Origin: a virus
Virus record (IMG/VR): IMGVR_UViG_3300027762_000023
Coordinates: 1 to 36,062 of that record
Reading direction: 5' to 3' (one strand)
DNA length: 36,062 nucleotides
Both the position numbers and the translations under genes were made by a program. The notes beneath the pieces were generated by a model, which ran no database searches, had not been told where the DNA came from, and saw nothing but the letters and a program-made list of their open reading frames with translations. This document shows, piece by piece, positions 21,158-30,063 of this stretch (positions are counted from its first letter, which is position 1; every line of letters starts with the position of its first letter).

Positions 21158-22339
21158 ATGGCGATAACAGTAAATAGTACACCTGAAGCATACCCTTCGG
21201 CTCATGATGACCTTTGGTTTGTTACGACAAGCACGAACATTGCACAGCCTAACTTCAAATTCGTTTACGATGTATACATTAACAGCGTATTGGTTGCACG
21301 GGTGAAGCAATTCCCTGATCCTGCGACATCGAAAGGCGTCTTTAACGCTGCTGGTATTGTTCGCAGTTATTTGTCTTCAGGCTTTAAGCCAAACGCAACA
21401 TCTACCCTGTTTTCATATAACGGATCAGATATTTACGTTTCTTATCAAATCCAATACGGGGAAGAGTACGGAGGTACAACTTACACGAACTTAACGAACG
21501 CAACATATCAGGCATACAACTTTTATGCTCCTATATTTCGTGACCCATCGGCATCTTATTTTACAAGCAGGTTATCTAATTGGTTAACCTTCAGGGATAC
21601 GACAAAAGTAGAATGTGGGTTTACTGACCCTTTATTTATTTCATGGGCTAACCCTTTCGGGACAAATATAAACATGACTGCAACGGTAAGGGTGATAAAT
21701 GAAGCAGGCAGCACAGTAGGCAGCGCATCCACTACGACAACGCAGAGCATCGGAAACTTTTTACTTCTTGATATTTCACCGGGTGCGATTAACACCCACT
21801 TTGGAAGTACCATAATTCCTTCATCTGCTTACGGCTACGGGATTAAATTAAATTATGCAAGCACAAGCAGCAGCGAAATATTTGTTACTTTGGCGTGCGG
21901 TGCTAAATTTATCCCTTCTATCTTGACATTTCAAAACAGCTTGGGCGGTTATGAATCTTTCGGGTTTAGATTAGTCAATAAAGAAGTAAGAAACTATGAA
22001 CGACAGGAATATTCTTTGGACAAATACCAATACGTTGCCTCCGCTTTGGCAATGCGTCAGTACGACAGCTACAAAAGATATAATCCGGGTAGCGTATCAT
22101 TTTACACCAAACAAGACGTATTATTTCAGTTGAGATCTTCCATGCTAAACGTGCAGAATTATAACTGGCTGAAGGACTTAATCGGTAGCCCGGAAATATA
22201 CTTAACGAATGGCGGCTACCATTACCCTGTAGTGGTTACAAGTGGAAATTTTGTTTCCAAAGTGCAATATGCAGATAAAGCAAATTACATGGAGTTAGAG
22301 GTTAAGTATGCTAATGCCGTAAATTCGCAGTACCGATGA
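21158..22339 (+). CDS. Tail protein, beta-rich (minor tail or distal tail)
   Basis: 393 aa. Beta-rich and aromatic, with DLWFVTTSTNIAQPNFKFVY, then AGIVRSYLSSGFKP, and a later part SFGFRLVNKEVRNYERQEYS. This start (strand, then DV-NS-L-ARVKQFPDP) resembles the beginning of tail-tip proteins of Bacteroidota siphophages. It lies directly before the hub-like gene (4-bp overlap ATGA) and the tape measure. Exact role unknown. Confidence 0.6.
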   Translation: MAITVNSTPEAYPSAHDDLWFVTTSTNIAQPNFKFVYDVYINSVLVARVKQFPDPATSKGVFNAAGIVRSYLSSGFKPNATSTLFSYNGSDIYVSYQIQYGEEYGGTTYTNLTNATYQAYNFYAPIFRDPSASYFTSRLSNWLTFRDTTKVECGFTDPLFISWANPFGTNINMTATVRVINEAGSTVGSASTTTTQSIGNFLLLDISPGAINTHFGSTIIPSSAYGYGIKLNYASTSSSEIFVTLACGAKFIPSILTFQNSLGGYESFGFRLVNKEVRNYERQEYSLDKYQYVASALAMRQYDSYKRYNPGSVSFYTKQDVLFQLRSSMLNVQNYNWLKDLIGSPEIYLTNGGYHYPVVVTSGNFVSKVQYADKANYMELEVKYANAVNSQYR

Positions 22340-24375
22340 GAACCGAAATATACATAGAAGATCAGCGGCTTGATCTAACGCAGGATATCAGCGCAGAATT
22401 AACCTACTCAATAGACGAGATTCAGGACTTCGGAACTCGTAATACATCATTCAGCAAAACTATTATCCTTCCCGGTAATGCAAATAATAACAAAATATTT
22501 GGTCACGTTTTTGATTTCAACAGGTCAACACCTTATGACCCGGAAATACAGAACTATGGCTATAATTTTAATCCTGCTGCGACTGCCCGGTGCGTTATCC
22601 TTATAGACAAGATTCAAGTCTTTAAAGGCGTTTTAAGGCTATTAGAAATCGTTATAGATAATCAGCTGATTGAATACGAATGTGCTGTATTTGGGGAGTT
22701 AGGCGGCTTTGTATCGGCATTGGGTAACAATAGATTAGAAAACCTTGATTTTTCATCTTACAATATTGCTTGGAATTATACCAACATATCAAATAGTTGG
22801 AATAATGTAACGGGGGGCGGTATTTATTTTCCGCTAATTGATTATGGTGCATTAAGCGGTAACAAAGAAGATTTTGATTTTAAAGCCTTCCGACCTGCTT
22901 TTTATGTGCGTGAAATACTTAACAAGATAATAACGGCTTCAGGTTATACATGGGACTTTCCTTTAGTTGATACGGCTTTATTTGATAGGCTTGTAATACC
23001 GAATAACCAGTTACGGATAAACAGCTTAACTACACAGGTATTTGATGCTGACTTTACTATTGGCAACTACGCAAGCCCGACTAATATACCGATGACGGTA
23101 ATAGCTGCCGGGTCATTTACAGGAACTAATCCAATAACTTATACAGCAACAGAGCCTTTAAATATTGACATCACAGCAAGACCTACTGGGCAGGTATCAT
23201 GTGCAAGCTATCCGAGAACTGTCAGTTTTTTACTTAAAAGAAATGCTACCACAATAAAGCAAGAAGATAGAGTAATAACATCAGCTGCTCAACTTGTTAG
23301 CATTAATCTTGATGTGGCAGGTCAAGCATTAGTGCAATCAGATACGCTTACTGTATCCATCGTTAACGCTTCCAACTACCAATCTTTTGGCGGTGATTTT
23401 AGACTAAATAGTACAGTACCTGTTGAAGTGCCTATTGCGTACAATGACGTAATAAGCATGAATGACTGCTTGCCAAAAGGCATCTTTCAGCGTGACTTCT
23501 TTTCTTCTATTGTGAAGATGTTTAACCTGTATGTTGTAGAAGATAAGTTTGTTGAAAAGAAGCTGGTGATAAAGCCATTTATTGACTTTTATAGTTATAC
23601 TGCTTCTGCCCAATATGATTGGTCGAATAAGATGGATAGGGGAAAGCCGATAAGGTTAAAGCCCATGAGTGAAGTTAACGCAAGGTATTACCAGTTCGCA
23701 TATAAGCCTGATTCTGATTATTACGGGGATAACTATCGCAAAAAATACAATCAGGGTTATGGTGATTTCATAGAAGATACAGAGAGCGAGTTTGTGAAGG
23801 AGACCGAAAAGGTTGAACTAATATTTGCAGGAACTGCACTTTACCAATATTTAGGAACTGATAAAATTTATCCCGCAATATATAAGCTATCCAACACAAA
23901 GCAGAGTGAAGACCCGATGGATTCTGTTATACGGATTTTACAGGCACAGAAAATAACTAACCGATTGGGATGGGATATGCTAAACGCTGGTACTGTTTTA
24001 GCAAGTTTTAATGTTTACGGGTACGCAGGGCATTTGTATTTTGATTCTGCAAGTTTTACTTCTACTTATCTAAATCCAACTTCAGATATCAATTTTGGCG
24101 CACCTGCTGAAATCTATTTCAGGGTACAGCAGTACACTTCGGCTAACCTTTTTAATAGCTACTGGAGCGAATACATTGCAGAAATAACGGATAAGGACAG
24201 CAAGCTATTAACGGCACAAATCAAGCTGAATGACGTAGATATATATAATCTTGATTTCGGGAAGTTGCTATATATAGACGGAAGCCTGTGGCGGTTGAAT
24301 AGGATTTTAGATTACAACCCGATTGCATTGCAGACAACTAAATGCGAATTTCTTAAAGTAATTGAATTAATATAA
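22336..24375 (+). CDS. Tail tip / baseplate hub-like protein
   Basis: 679 aa. The N-terminus TEIYIEDQRLDLTQDISAEL then TYSIDEIQDFGTRNTSFSKT and ILPGNANN is a pattern known in Bacteroidota phages as a large tail-tip protein. The middle has beta-rich domains and KIQVFKGVLRLLEI. The C-terminal part (SKLLTAQIKLNDVDIYNLDF, GSLWRLNRILDYNP) ends in a small beta domain like phage hub proteins. It may form the tail-tip ring. In lambda-like order it would come after the tape measure; here it is before. Confidence 0.65.
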   Translation: MRTEIYIEDQRLDLTQDISAELTYSIDEIQDFGTRNTSFSKTIILPGNANNNKIFGHVFDFNRSTPYDPEIQNYGYNFNPAATARCVILIDKIQVFKGVLRLLEIVIDNQLIEYECAVFGELGGFVSALGNNRLENLDFSSYNIAWNYTNISNSWNNVTGGGIYFPLIDYGALSGNKEDFDFKAFRPAFYVREILNKIITASGYTWDFPLVDTALFDRLVIPNNQLRINSLTTQVFDADFTIGNYASPTNIPMTVIAAGSFTGTNPITYTATEPLNIDITARPTGQVSCASYPRTVSFLLKRNATTIKQEDRVITSAAQLVSINLDVAGQALVQSDTLTVSIVNASNYQSFGGDFRLNSTVPVEVPIAYNDVISMNDCLPKGIFQRDFFSSIVKMFNLYVVEDKFVEKKLVIKPFIDFYSYTASAQYDWSNKMDRGKPIRLKPMSEVNARYYQFAYKPDSDYYGDNYRKKYNQGYGDFIEDTESEFVKETEKVELIFAGTALYQYLGTDKIYPAIYKLSNTKQSEDPMDSVIRILQAQKITNRLGWDMLNAGTVLASFNVYGYAGHLYFDSASFTSTYLNPTSDINFGAPAEIYFRVQQYTSANLFNSYWSEYIAEITDKDSKLLTAQIKLNDVDIYNLDFGKLLYIDGSLWRLNRILDYNPIALQTTKCEFLKVIELI

Positions 24376-26355
24376 ATGGCGCAGCAAGAAGCGATAAACA
24401 TAAAAGTAACAGTTGACAGCAAAGATGCGCAACAAGGCGTGGATAAGCTGCAAGAAGGTGTAAAGCAGACGGGTGATGCTGCAAAGAAAGCGGAAGCAGG
24501 TGCGAAGAAGGCGGCAGGTGCTTTTTCTACTATCGGCAACGCTTTAAAATCATTGGGCATTATTTCGCTTGTTGTTAAGGGCTTTGAGTTCTTGCAGGAA
24601 GTGCTAATGAAAAACCAAAAAGTGGCTGATGCTTTTGCAGTTGCAGGTGAGTTTATTAGCCGGGTACTTTCCGATTTGGTAGAGTTTGTGGTAAACAATT
24701 TCGGTAAGGTTGTCGATTTGTTTACAAAGGTCTTTAACGACCCTTTGCTGTATGTTGAGAAATTAGGCGAGGCGATAAAGAATAACCTAATCGAAAGGGT
24801 TAAAAGCCTTATTGATGCCTACGGATTTTTAGGTGAGATTATCAAAAACGTATTTACGGGTGAATTTGATGCAGCAGCAGAAGCGGCAAAGAATTTTGGT
24901 AAAGAGGTGGTGGATGTGTTTACAGGTGTTGACGATGCTTTTGATAAAGGCGTGGAGGTTGTAAAGAACGCAACAGCTGCGATTGTTGAATATGGTAAAG
25001 AAACATTAGAGGCTGCAAAAAAAGGTGTAGCGTTAAGGAATAGCGCAAGGCTGGCGGCAAGTGAAGCAGAGGTAGCAGCTGCAAAATTTAAACGACAAGC
25101 GGAAGAACAAAGGCAAATCAGGGATAATGAGTTTGCAAGTTTAGAAGATAGGATTGCAGCTAATCAAAGGCTCGGTAAAATATTAGAGCAACAACTAAAG
25201 CAAGAAGAAAGAGCGGCTGAATTAGCCGTGGCTGCTGCACGTTATGAGTTTAACAAGACCAAAAGCCTTGATGATCAAATAGCATTAAATCAGGCGTTAG
25301 CTGCTTTAGAAGGTAAGCGTGAAGAAATAACCGGACAGCGTTCAGAACAGCTTGTCAATGAAATAGCATTAACAAAGGAACTGCAAGAACTTAACAAAAC
25401 AAGGATAGCGGCTGAAAACAAACTTGACATAGATGCACGCAAAGCCGCTGCCGATAGGATTAAAGACGAAAAAGAAAGGCTTGAAGTAAAGCGACAGATT
25501 GCAGTAGATGAAGCAGCTATTGAGTTAAAACGTTTAGAAGATAACGTTAACGCTGCAACTGAAGGAACAACGGCAAGGGTAGCGGCTGAAATTGAGTACA
25601 AAGAGAAAAAGGCAGCTATTGCAAATGAAATAATCGCAATAGATGAAAACATTAACAAGCTGGCTATTGATAGGGCAATGGCAGCAGCTGAAAGGCAAAT
25701 AGCTGAAGCAGAAAAGCTGAAAGAAAATACAGAGCGTGAATTTGATTTGAAGCGTTCAGCCTATGATCAAGAAGAAGCAATTTTAAAACAATCGCTGGAT
25801 AATAACATAATCAGTCAGCAGGAATACAACGATAAATATAAGGTATTAAGCGAAGCACGGGTACAGATTGACAAAGACGAGAAACAAGCCCGAATGGATG
25901 CGGCAACAGCGGCAGCGGATGCGCTCGGCAATCTTGCTAATATAATTGGTGAACAGACAGCAGCAGGTAAAGCGTTAGCTATTGCGAGTGCAACTATCAA
26001 CACAATTAATAGCGCAGTTCTTGCATATCAAAGGGGTTTAGAAGTTCCTTTTATCGGCACAATCCTTGCACCTATTAACGCAGCGATAGCAGCAGCGGCA
26101 GGTATTGCGAACATCAAGAAAATAGCAGCTGTAAAGATACCCGGACAAGGTAGCGCAGGCGCAGCAGTACCATCTGTAAACACAGGGGCTGCACCAATTA
26201 CGCCACAGGCAGCACTACCAACAGTTACCCAATTAGACAACCAAACCATTAACCGAATGGGGTCTGCAACAAATAGGGCATACGTTTTAGAATCAGATAT
26301 TAATAACAATCAGGAACGTTTAATAAGAATAACAAGAGCGGCAAGGCTCGGCTAA
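24376..26355 (+). CDS. Tape measure protein
   Basis: 659 aa. It sets tail length and is ejected with DNA. Long Ala/Glu/Lys coiled coils (GVDKLQEGVKQTGDAAKKAE and residues about 210-500) surround a hydrophobic part at about 50-110 (LKSLGIISLVVKGFEFLQEV). Near the end a second hydrophobic stretch (IGTILAPINAAIAAAAGIAN) is membrane-active-like. At about 0.15 nm per residue the tail would be near 100 nm (rule-of-thumb inference). No lytic domain is seen. It starts right after the hub stop. Confidence 0.88.
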   Translation: MAQQEAINIKVTVDSKDAQQGVDKLQEGVKQTGDAAKKAEAGAKKAAGAFSTIGNALKSLGIISLVVKGFEFLQEVLMKNQKVADAFAVAGEFISRVLSDLVEFVVNNFGKVVDLFTKVFNDPLLYVEKLGEAIKNNLIERVKSLIDAYGFLGEIIKNVFTGEFDAAAEAAKNFGKEVVDVFTGVDDAFDKGVEVVKNATAAIVEYGKETLEAAKKGVALRNSARLAASEAEVAAAKFKRQAEEQRQIRDNEFASLEDRIAANQRLGKILEQQLKQEERAAELAVAAARYEFNKTKSLDDQIALNQALAALEGKREEITGQRSEQLVNEIALTKELQELNKTRIAAENKLDIDARKAAADRIKDEKERLEVKRQIAVDEAAIELKRLEDNVNAATEGTTARVAAEIEYKEKKAAIANEIIAIDENINKLAIDRAMAAAERQIAEAEKLKENTEREFDLKRSAYDQEEAILKQSLDNNIISQQEYNDKYKVLSEARVQIDKDEKQARMDAATAAADALGNLANIIGEQTAAGKALAIASATINTINSAVLAYQRGLEVPFIGTILAPINAAIAAAAGIANIKKIAAVKIPGQGSAGAAVPSVNTGAAPITPQAALPTVTQLDNQTINRMGSATNRAYVLESDINNNQERLIRITRAARLG

Positions 26356-26364
26356 ACTAAAGAC

Positions 26365-27240
26365 ATGGAAAAGGAATTACCGATTTACGAATTACAAATA
26401 GATGACATAAACGGCAGCGCAGAAGTTGACTTTGTAGCTTTGGTGGACAGACCTGCTGTGCAGCGTAACTTTTTAAAGTTTGCAGAAGATAGCTGGAACG
26501 ATTACCCTGAAGCGGCGGTTAACAATGCAAGGCGTGCTTTAAAATGGGCAGATGAAAATGGGTGGGGTAGCTGTGGCGAGGCAACGGGAAAAGCAAGGGC
26601 TAACCAAATTTCCAAAAAAGAAAATCTGACGAGGGAAACGATAGCCCGGATGGCATCCTTCAAAAGGCATCAGCAAAACAAAGATGTACCTTATGACGAA
26701 GGCTGTGGCGGTCTTATGTGGGATGCATGGGGTGGTGATGCAGGGATAGAATGGGCAATAAGAAAGTTAAAGCAAATAGACAGACAACGCTTCCAAATTG
26801 ATGACGAAGAACAGCGTATTATTTCAGGCGTTCTGATGTTAGCAGATACTCCAATTTACAGGAATGACGGGGTACAGGAATACTATGTAGTTTTCACAGC
26901 TGAAACGATAGCCGAAATAGTACAAAAGTTTTTTAGTAAAGGTTATCAAAACAATGTTAACCTGATGCACGACAGCGGTCAGCAGCTTGAAGGCATCACC
27001 ATGTTTGAATCATGGGTAAAGGATAGCAAAAGGGGCGTAAGGGCTTTGAAAGGTTTTGACGATGTACCTGATGGTAGCTGGTTTGGTTCTTACAAAGTCT
27101 ACGATGATGCAACGTGGGAGAAAATAAAAAGCGGTGAGGTGTTAGGTTTTAGTGTAGAAGGTGATTTTATTTACAAGCAAAAGGTGAGTAAGGAGGAGCA
27201 AATGATGAAAGATATTATTAAAATCCTGCAATCGGTTTAG
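26365..27240 (+). CDS. XkdF-like prohead protease with an inserted domain
   Basis: 291 aa. It begins ELPIYELQIDDINGSAEVDF then VALVDRPAVQRNFLKF, the typical XkdF-like serine protease start. The conserved His is in NVNLMHDSG (about residue 202) and the Ser in LGFSVEGDF (about 263). Between them and the start lies an inserted domain (about 44-130): YPEAAVNNARRALKWADENG, then ARANQISKKENLTRETIARM, then YDEGCGGLMWDAWGGDAGIE. This domain also occurs alone in phage capsid modules. It would process scaffold and capsid. Confidence 0.78.
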   Translation: MEKELPIYELQIDDINGSAEVDFVALVDRPAVQRNFLKFAEDSWNDYPEAAVNNARRALKWADENGWGSCGEATGKARANQISKKENLTRETIARMASFKRHQQNKDVPYDEGCGGLMWDAWGGDAGIEWAIRKLKQIDRQRFQIDDEEQRIISGVLMLADTPIYRNDGVQEYYVVFTAETIAEIVQKFFSKGYQNNVNLMHDSGQQLEGITMFESWVKDSKRGVRALKGFDDVPDGSWFGSYKVYDDATWEKIKSGEVLGFSVEGDFIYKQKVSKEEQMMKDIIKILQSV

Positions 27241-27269
27241 TCTTTTTCTGTTTTGTGTACAGTAGGTTT

Positions 27270-27304
27270 ACCCTGCCCGTTTCTACGGGTGGGGTTTCTA
27301 TTTC
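27270..27304 (+). terminator. Rho-independent terminator after the protease
   Basis: ACCCTGCCCGT (27270-27280) pairs with ACGGGTGGGGT (27285-27295), 11 bp including two G-T pairs, loop TTCT, followed by TTTCTATTT. Confidence 0.75.
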
Positions 27305-27316
27305 ATAAAATATTAG

Positions 27317-27324
27317 TATATTTG
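27317..27324 (+). promoter_or_regulatory. Candidate Bacteroidota -7 box for scaffold and capsid
   Basis: TATATTTG matches TAnnTTTG. The -33 region has TTTC instead of TTTG. It lies between a terminator and an attenuator-like leader, so transcription would begin near 27330. Confidence 0.5.
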
Positions 27325-27329
27325 TATGC

Positions 27330-27410
27330 CTGAATCTAATCGATAAAAATGGAGTGCCTAAAAAGCACAATCTTCAAAGGGTAATGGTTGCAGCCACTAC
27401 CCTTTTTTTA
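27330..27410 (+). promoter_or_regulatory. Attenuator-like leader ending in a terminator
   Basis: The 80-nt leader holds an 11-codon ORF (27349-27384, MECLKSTIFKG), a small hairpin GTGC/GCAC (27354-27368), and a strong terminator AAAGGGTAATGG (27376-27387) / CCACTACCCTTT (27394-27405) with seven T. The ORF's stop codon (27382-27384) is inside the 5' arm of the terminator. A ribosome there would prevent the terminator from forming, allowing readthrough into the scaffold gene. The alternative is a short independent non-coding RNA. Confidence 0.5.
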
Positions 27411-27462
27411 TTCTATTTTGCCTATATCCTTAATGGTTACTAATTAGTTGTAAATATTATAT

Positions 27463-28047
27463 ATGACAGCTGTTGAAGCACTAAACAAAATCAAAGCCAT
27501 GTTTGCCGAAGCAGGCGAACTGCCAGCGGTAGCACCCGGCTTGGCATTGGCTGAATATGTCCTGATGGGCGGAACAAAAGTAAACATTGATAAACTTGAA
27601 GTAGGCGGTAAAGTTGAGGTAATTGGTGAAGACGGAAGCCTTTCTCCTGCACCTGTTGGCGAACATGAACTTGCTGATGGTAGCAAAATCGTGGTTGATG
27701 AAGCTGGAATTATTACCAGCGTTTCTGTACCTGAAGCAGCACCATCCGTTGAAGTTGAAGTGGAAGCACAGGTTGACGAGGAAAAAGAAATGATGAAGAA
27801 GAAGATAGCTGAAATGGAAGCTGAACTTTCTGCAATGAAAGCAAAGTTTTCAGAGGTTGAAGGTGCAGCAGTTGCACAATCAGCAAAGTTTTCTTCAGCA
27901 ATTACGCAGCTTACTGATGTAGTTGTAGGTCTTTGCAATACTCCTTCAGTTGACCCATTACCTGCATCTGATAAATCTTACAAGTTTGTAGAAAGCAAGC
28001 AAAGCAAGATTGATAAGTTTTTGGACATGGCAAAAAATCTTAAATAG
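27463..28047 (+). CDS. Capsid scaffold-like protein
   Basis: 194 aa. Acidic, Ala/Val/Glu rich; glycine-rich beta part (VGGKVEVIGEDGSLSPAPVG, ELADGSKIVVDEAGIITSVS), then a coiled coil (DEEKEMMKKKIAEMEAELSA), then a Lys-rich tail (SKQSKIDKFLDMAKNLK). Position between protease and major capsid, plus coiled coil and basic end, fit a scaffold. The N-terminal part is like structural proteins of Bacteroidota phages. The upstream leader from 27330 may regulate it. Confidence 0.7.
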   Translation: MTAVEALNKIKAMFAEAGELPAVAPGLALAEYVLMGGTKVNIDKLEVGGKVEVIGEDGSLSPAPVGEHELADGSKIVVDEAGIITSVSVPEAAPSVEVEVEAQVDEEKEMMKKKIAEMEAELSAMKAKFSEVEGAAVAQSAKFSSAITQLTDVVVGLCNTPSVDPLPASDKSYKFVESKQSKIDKFLDMAKNLK

Positions 28048-28084
28048 TAGCATCACTTTTAATAACAAATAAAAATTCATAACA

Positions 28085-29038
28085 ATGGCTTTTGACGTAT
28101 CAACTTTGGCAGCTTATACCAAAGACAACTGGAAAGAACTGGTTACCAGTTCAGTATTAGGTAGCAAGACTGCTAACCTTATTAAATCACAAGGTAACGT
28201 TTTAGTAGGTGTTAAATCTGCTGAAAACATTACAATTATGGACACCGATGCTTTTTTCCAATCAGGAACAAACTGCGGATTTAACGCTTCAGGTACTACC
28301 ACTTTTACACAGCGTGCTGTAACTGTTGGTAAAATCAAAATCAATGAAGCACTTTGCTTAAAAGATTTGGAAAGCAAGTTTTTGCAAAATGCACTTCCGC
28401 AGGGTTCACGTTACACAGACATGATTTTTGCCGAGCAGTACAGCAATAGAAAAGCTGAAAAAGTTGCAGAGCAAATGGAAATCGCTTTATGGCAAGGTGA
28501 TACAGCTTCTGCGAATGGTAACCTGAACAAGTTTGATGGTTTGCTGAAGTTGATTACTGCTGCATCTACTGCGGTAACTAACGCAAACACTTCTACTTAC
28601 ATTTCAGGCGGTCCGATTTCATCTATCACAGTTGCAAACGTTGTAAGCGTATTTGATGCAATCTACACAGCAATACCTGCAAAGGTTGTAGCAAAGGATG
28701 ATATCACTATCTTCTGCGGAATGGATACATTCAGATTGTACACCATCGCCCTGAAGAACGCTAACCTTTTCGCTTACAATCTTGACATCAAAGCTGATAG
28801 CGAGTTCTTCCTTCCCGGAACAACTGTAAAGGTTGTAGCTGTTCAAGGCTTGAACGGAACAAACGACCTCGTAGCTGCAAGGATTAGCAACCTGTTCATG
28901 GGTACTGATTTGTTGAACGAAGAAGAGCGTTTTGAGATCTTCTATGCCAAAGAGGCAGACCAAATTAGATATGTTAACGAGTTCAAAGCTGGTGTAAACT
29001 TTGCCTTCCCTGATGAGATTGTAAAGTTCTTCATCTAA
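28085..29038 (+). CDS. Major capsid protein
   Basis: 317 aa, expected HK97-like fold. The start FDVSTLAAYTKDNWKELVTS then SVLGSKTANLIKSQGNVLVG is typical of this phage group's capsid protein. It has SGTTTFTQRAVTVGKIKINE, then AEKVAEQMEIALWQGDTASA, and a late IRYVNEFKAGVNFAFPDEIV segment. It follows the scaffold by 37 bp and precedes a terminator that would cap high-level expression. No N-terminal delta domain is evident, consistent with a separate scaffold. Confidence 0.82.
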   Translation: MAFDVSTLAAYTKDNWKELVTSSVLGSKTANLIKSQGNVLVGVKSAENITIMDTDAFFQSGTNCGFNASGTTTFTQRAVTVGKIKINEALCLKDLESKFLQNALPQGSRYTDMIFAEQYSNRKAEKVAEQMEIALWQGDTASANGNLNKFDGLLKLITAASTAVTNANTSTYISGGPISSITVANVVSVFDAIYTAIPAKVVAKDDITIFCGMDTFRLYTIALKNANLFAYNLDIKADSEFFLPGTTVKVVAVQGLNGTNDLVAARISNLFMGTDLLNEEERFEIFYAKEADQIRYVNEFKAGVNFAFPDEIVKFFI

Positions 29039-29046
29039 AGATAAAC

Positions 29047-29076
29047 GGGGGCAGCTAATAACTGCTCCCACTTTTT
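29047..29076 (+). terminator. Terminator after the major capsid gene
   Basis: GGGGGCAG (29047-29054) pairs with CTGCTCCC (29062-29069) with one G-T pair, loop CTAATAA, tail ACTTTTT. Partial readthrough would lower the tail-tube and portal genes relative to capsid. Confidence 0.75.
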
Positions 29077-29096
29077 AAAATAATAAATTTTAAGTC

Positions 29097-29597
29097 ATGC
29101 CCTGCGTTCTTACCCAAGGATTTACATTAGACTGTCGTGACTCGATAGGCGGAGTAAAGGCTGTGTGGTTTATCGCTCATGCTAATGTTACAACTGTAAC
29201 ACAGGCTTCAGGAGTGGTTACCGCTATAACCGATACTTCGAATTGGTATAAATATAATTTAGTTAAAAATACCGCAAGCCTTACCGAAAATATCACAGGC
29301 ACAGTAGAAAACGGGACTGTACAATATGCACCCGAACTGAATATTATAATTAACAAACTGCAAGCGAATACCCGCAACGAAATTTTGCTTCTTGCTCAAA
29401 ACACGCTTATGGCTATTGTGCAAGACCAAAACAATAAATACTGGTTGCTCGGTGTGCAGAATGGTATAGACCTCACAACGGGTTCAGCTGCCACAGGTGT
29501 TGCAGGTGGTGACCGAAATGGTTACAGCTTGACATTTACAGGTACAGAACCAGCACTTGCTCCTGAAGTTCAGGCTTCAGTTGTTACAGGCTTGTAA
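29097..29597 (+). CDS. Major tail tube protein (putative)
   Basis: 166 aa. PCVLTQGFTLDCRDSIGGVK then AVWFIAHANVTTVTQASGVV is a start I recognise from tail tube proteins of Bacteroidota siphophages; beta-rich, with a C-terminal YSLTFTGTEPALAPEVQASV strand pair. It lies directly after the capsid gene instead of the tail block. It would polymerise into the tube measured by the tape protein. Confidence 0.7.
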   Translation: MPCVLTQGFTLDCRDSIGGVKAVWFIAHANVTTVTQASGVVTAITDTSNWYKYNLVKNTASLTENITGTVENGTVQYAPELNIIINKLQANTRNEILLLAQNTLMAIVQDQNNKYWLLGVQNGIDLTTGSAATGVAGGDRNGYSLTFTGTEPALAPEVQASVVTGL

Positions 29598-29621
29598 AAA
29601 GCAATTCCGTGAAATACTAAG

Positions 29622-29648
29622 GGCTGTCCAAATCGGGCAGCCTTTTTT
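29622..29648 (+). terminator. Terminator after the tail tube gene
   Basis: GGCTGTCC (29622-29629) pairs with GGGCAGCC (29635-29642) and is followed by six T. Confidence 0.82.
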
Positions 29649-29682
29649 GCGTAATTTAGCCCGATACACTATTTATCAATAG

Positions 29683-30063
29683 ATGATAACGATTAAGAAA
29701 GGAAATACCGAAGCAATAGTATTAACGCTAACTGAAAAACAAACGTTAGTTAATCCTAACTATTTGTTTGTTTTCAAAAGCAGGATGCCTGAACAGGTTG
29801 TTTCTTTTGTGCTATTGAATGCAGCGGATACAAGCCTTTACAAATATCGTTACAACCAATTCAGTATTGTGGTAAATAATTATTTCAGCAATAGCCCACA
29901 GGGTGAATGGCGGTACTATATTTACGAGCAGGCAAGTGCAACGAATAAAGATGAGACAAAGACGGGTGGATTATTGGAAGAAGGGATAATGAGATTGAAT
30001 GAAGCAGAGGCGTTCGGTTATGTTAGCTATCAACCAGAAACGGAATTTATCACACATGGATAA
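29683..30063 (+). CDS. Hypothetical virion-region protein
   Basis: 126 aa, beta-rich (TIKKGNTEAIVLTLTEKQTL, then NYLFVFKSRMPEQ, WRYYIYEQAS). The opening pattern and domain size resemble small immunoglobulin-like phage proteins that sit before the portal in Bacteroidota phages. It may decorate the capsid or belong to the tail. It overlaps the portal start by 8 bp. Confidence 0.6.
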   Translation: MITIKKGNTEAIVLTLTEKQTLVNPNYLFVFKSRMPEQVVSFVLLNAADTSLYKYRYNQFSIVVNNYFSNSPQGEWRYYIYEQASATNKDETKTGGLLEEGIMRLNEAEAFGYVSYQPETEFITHG

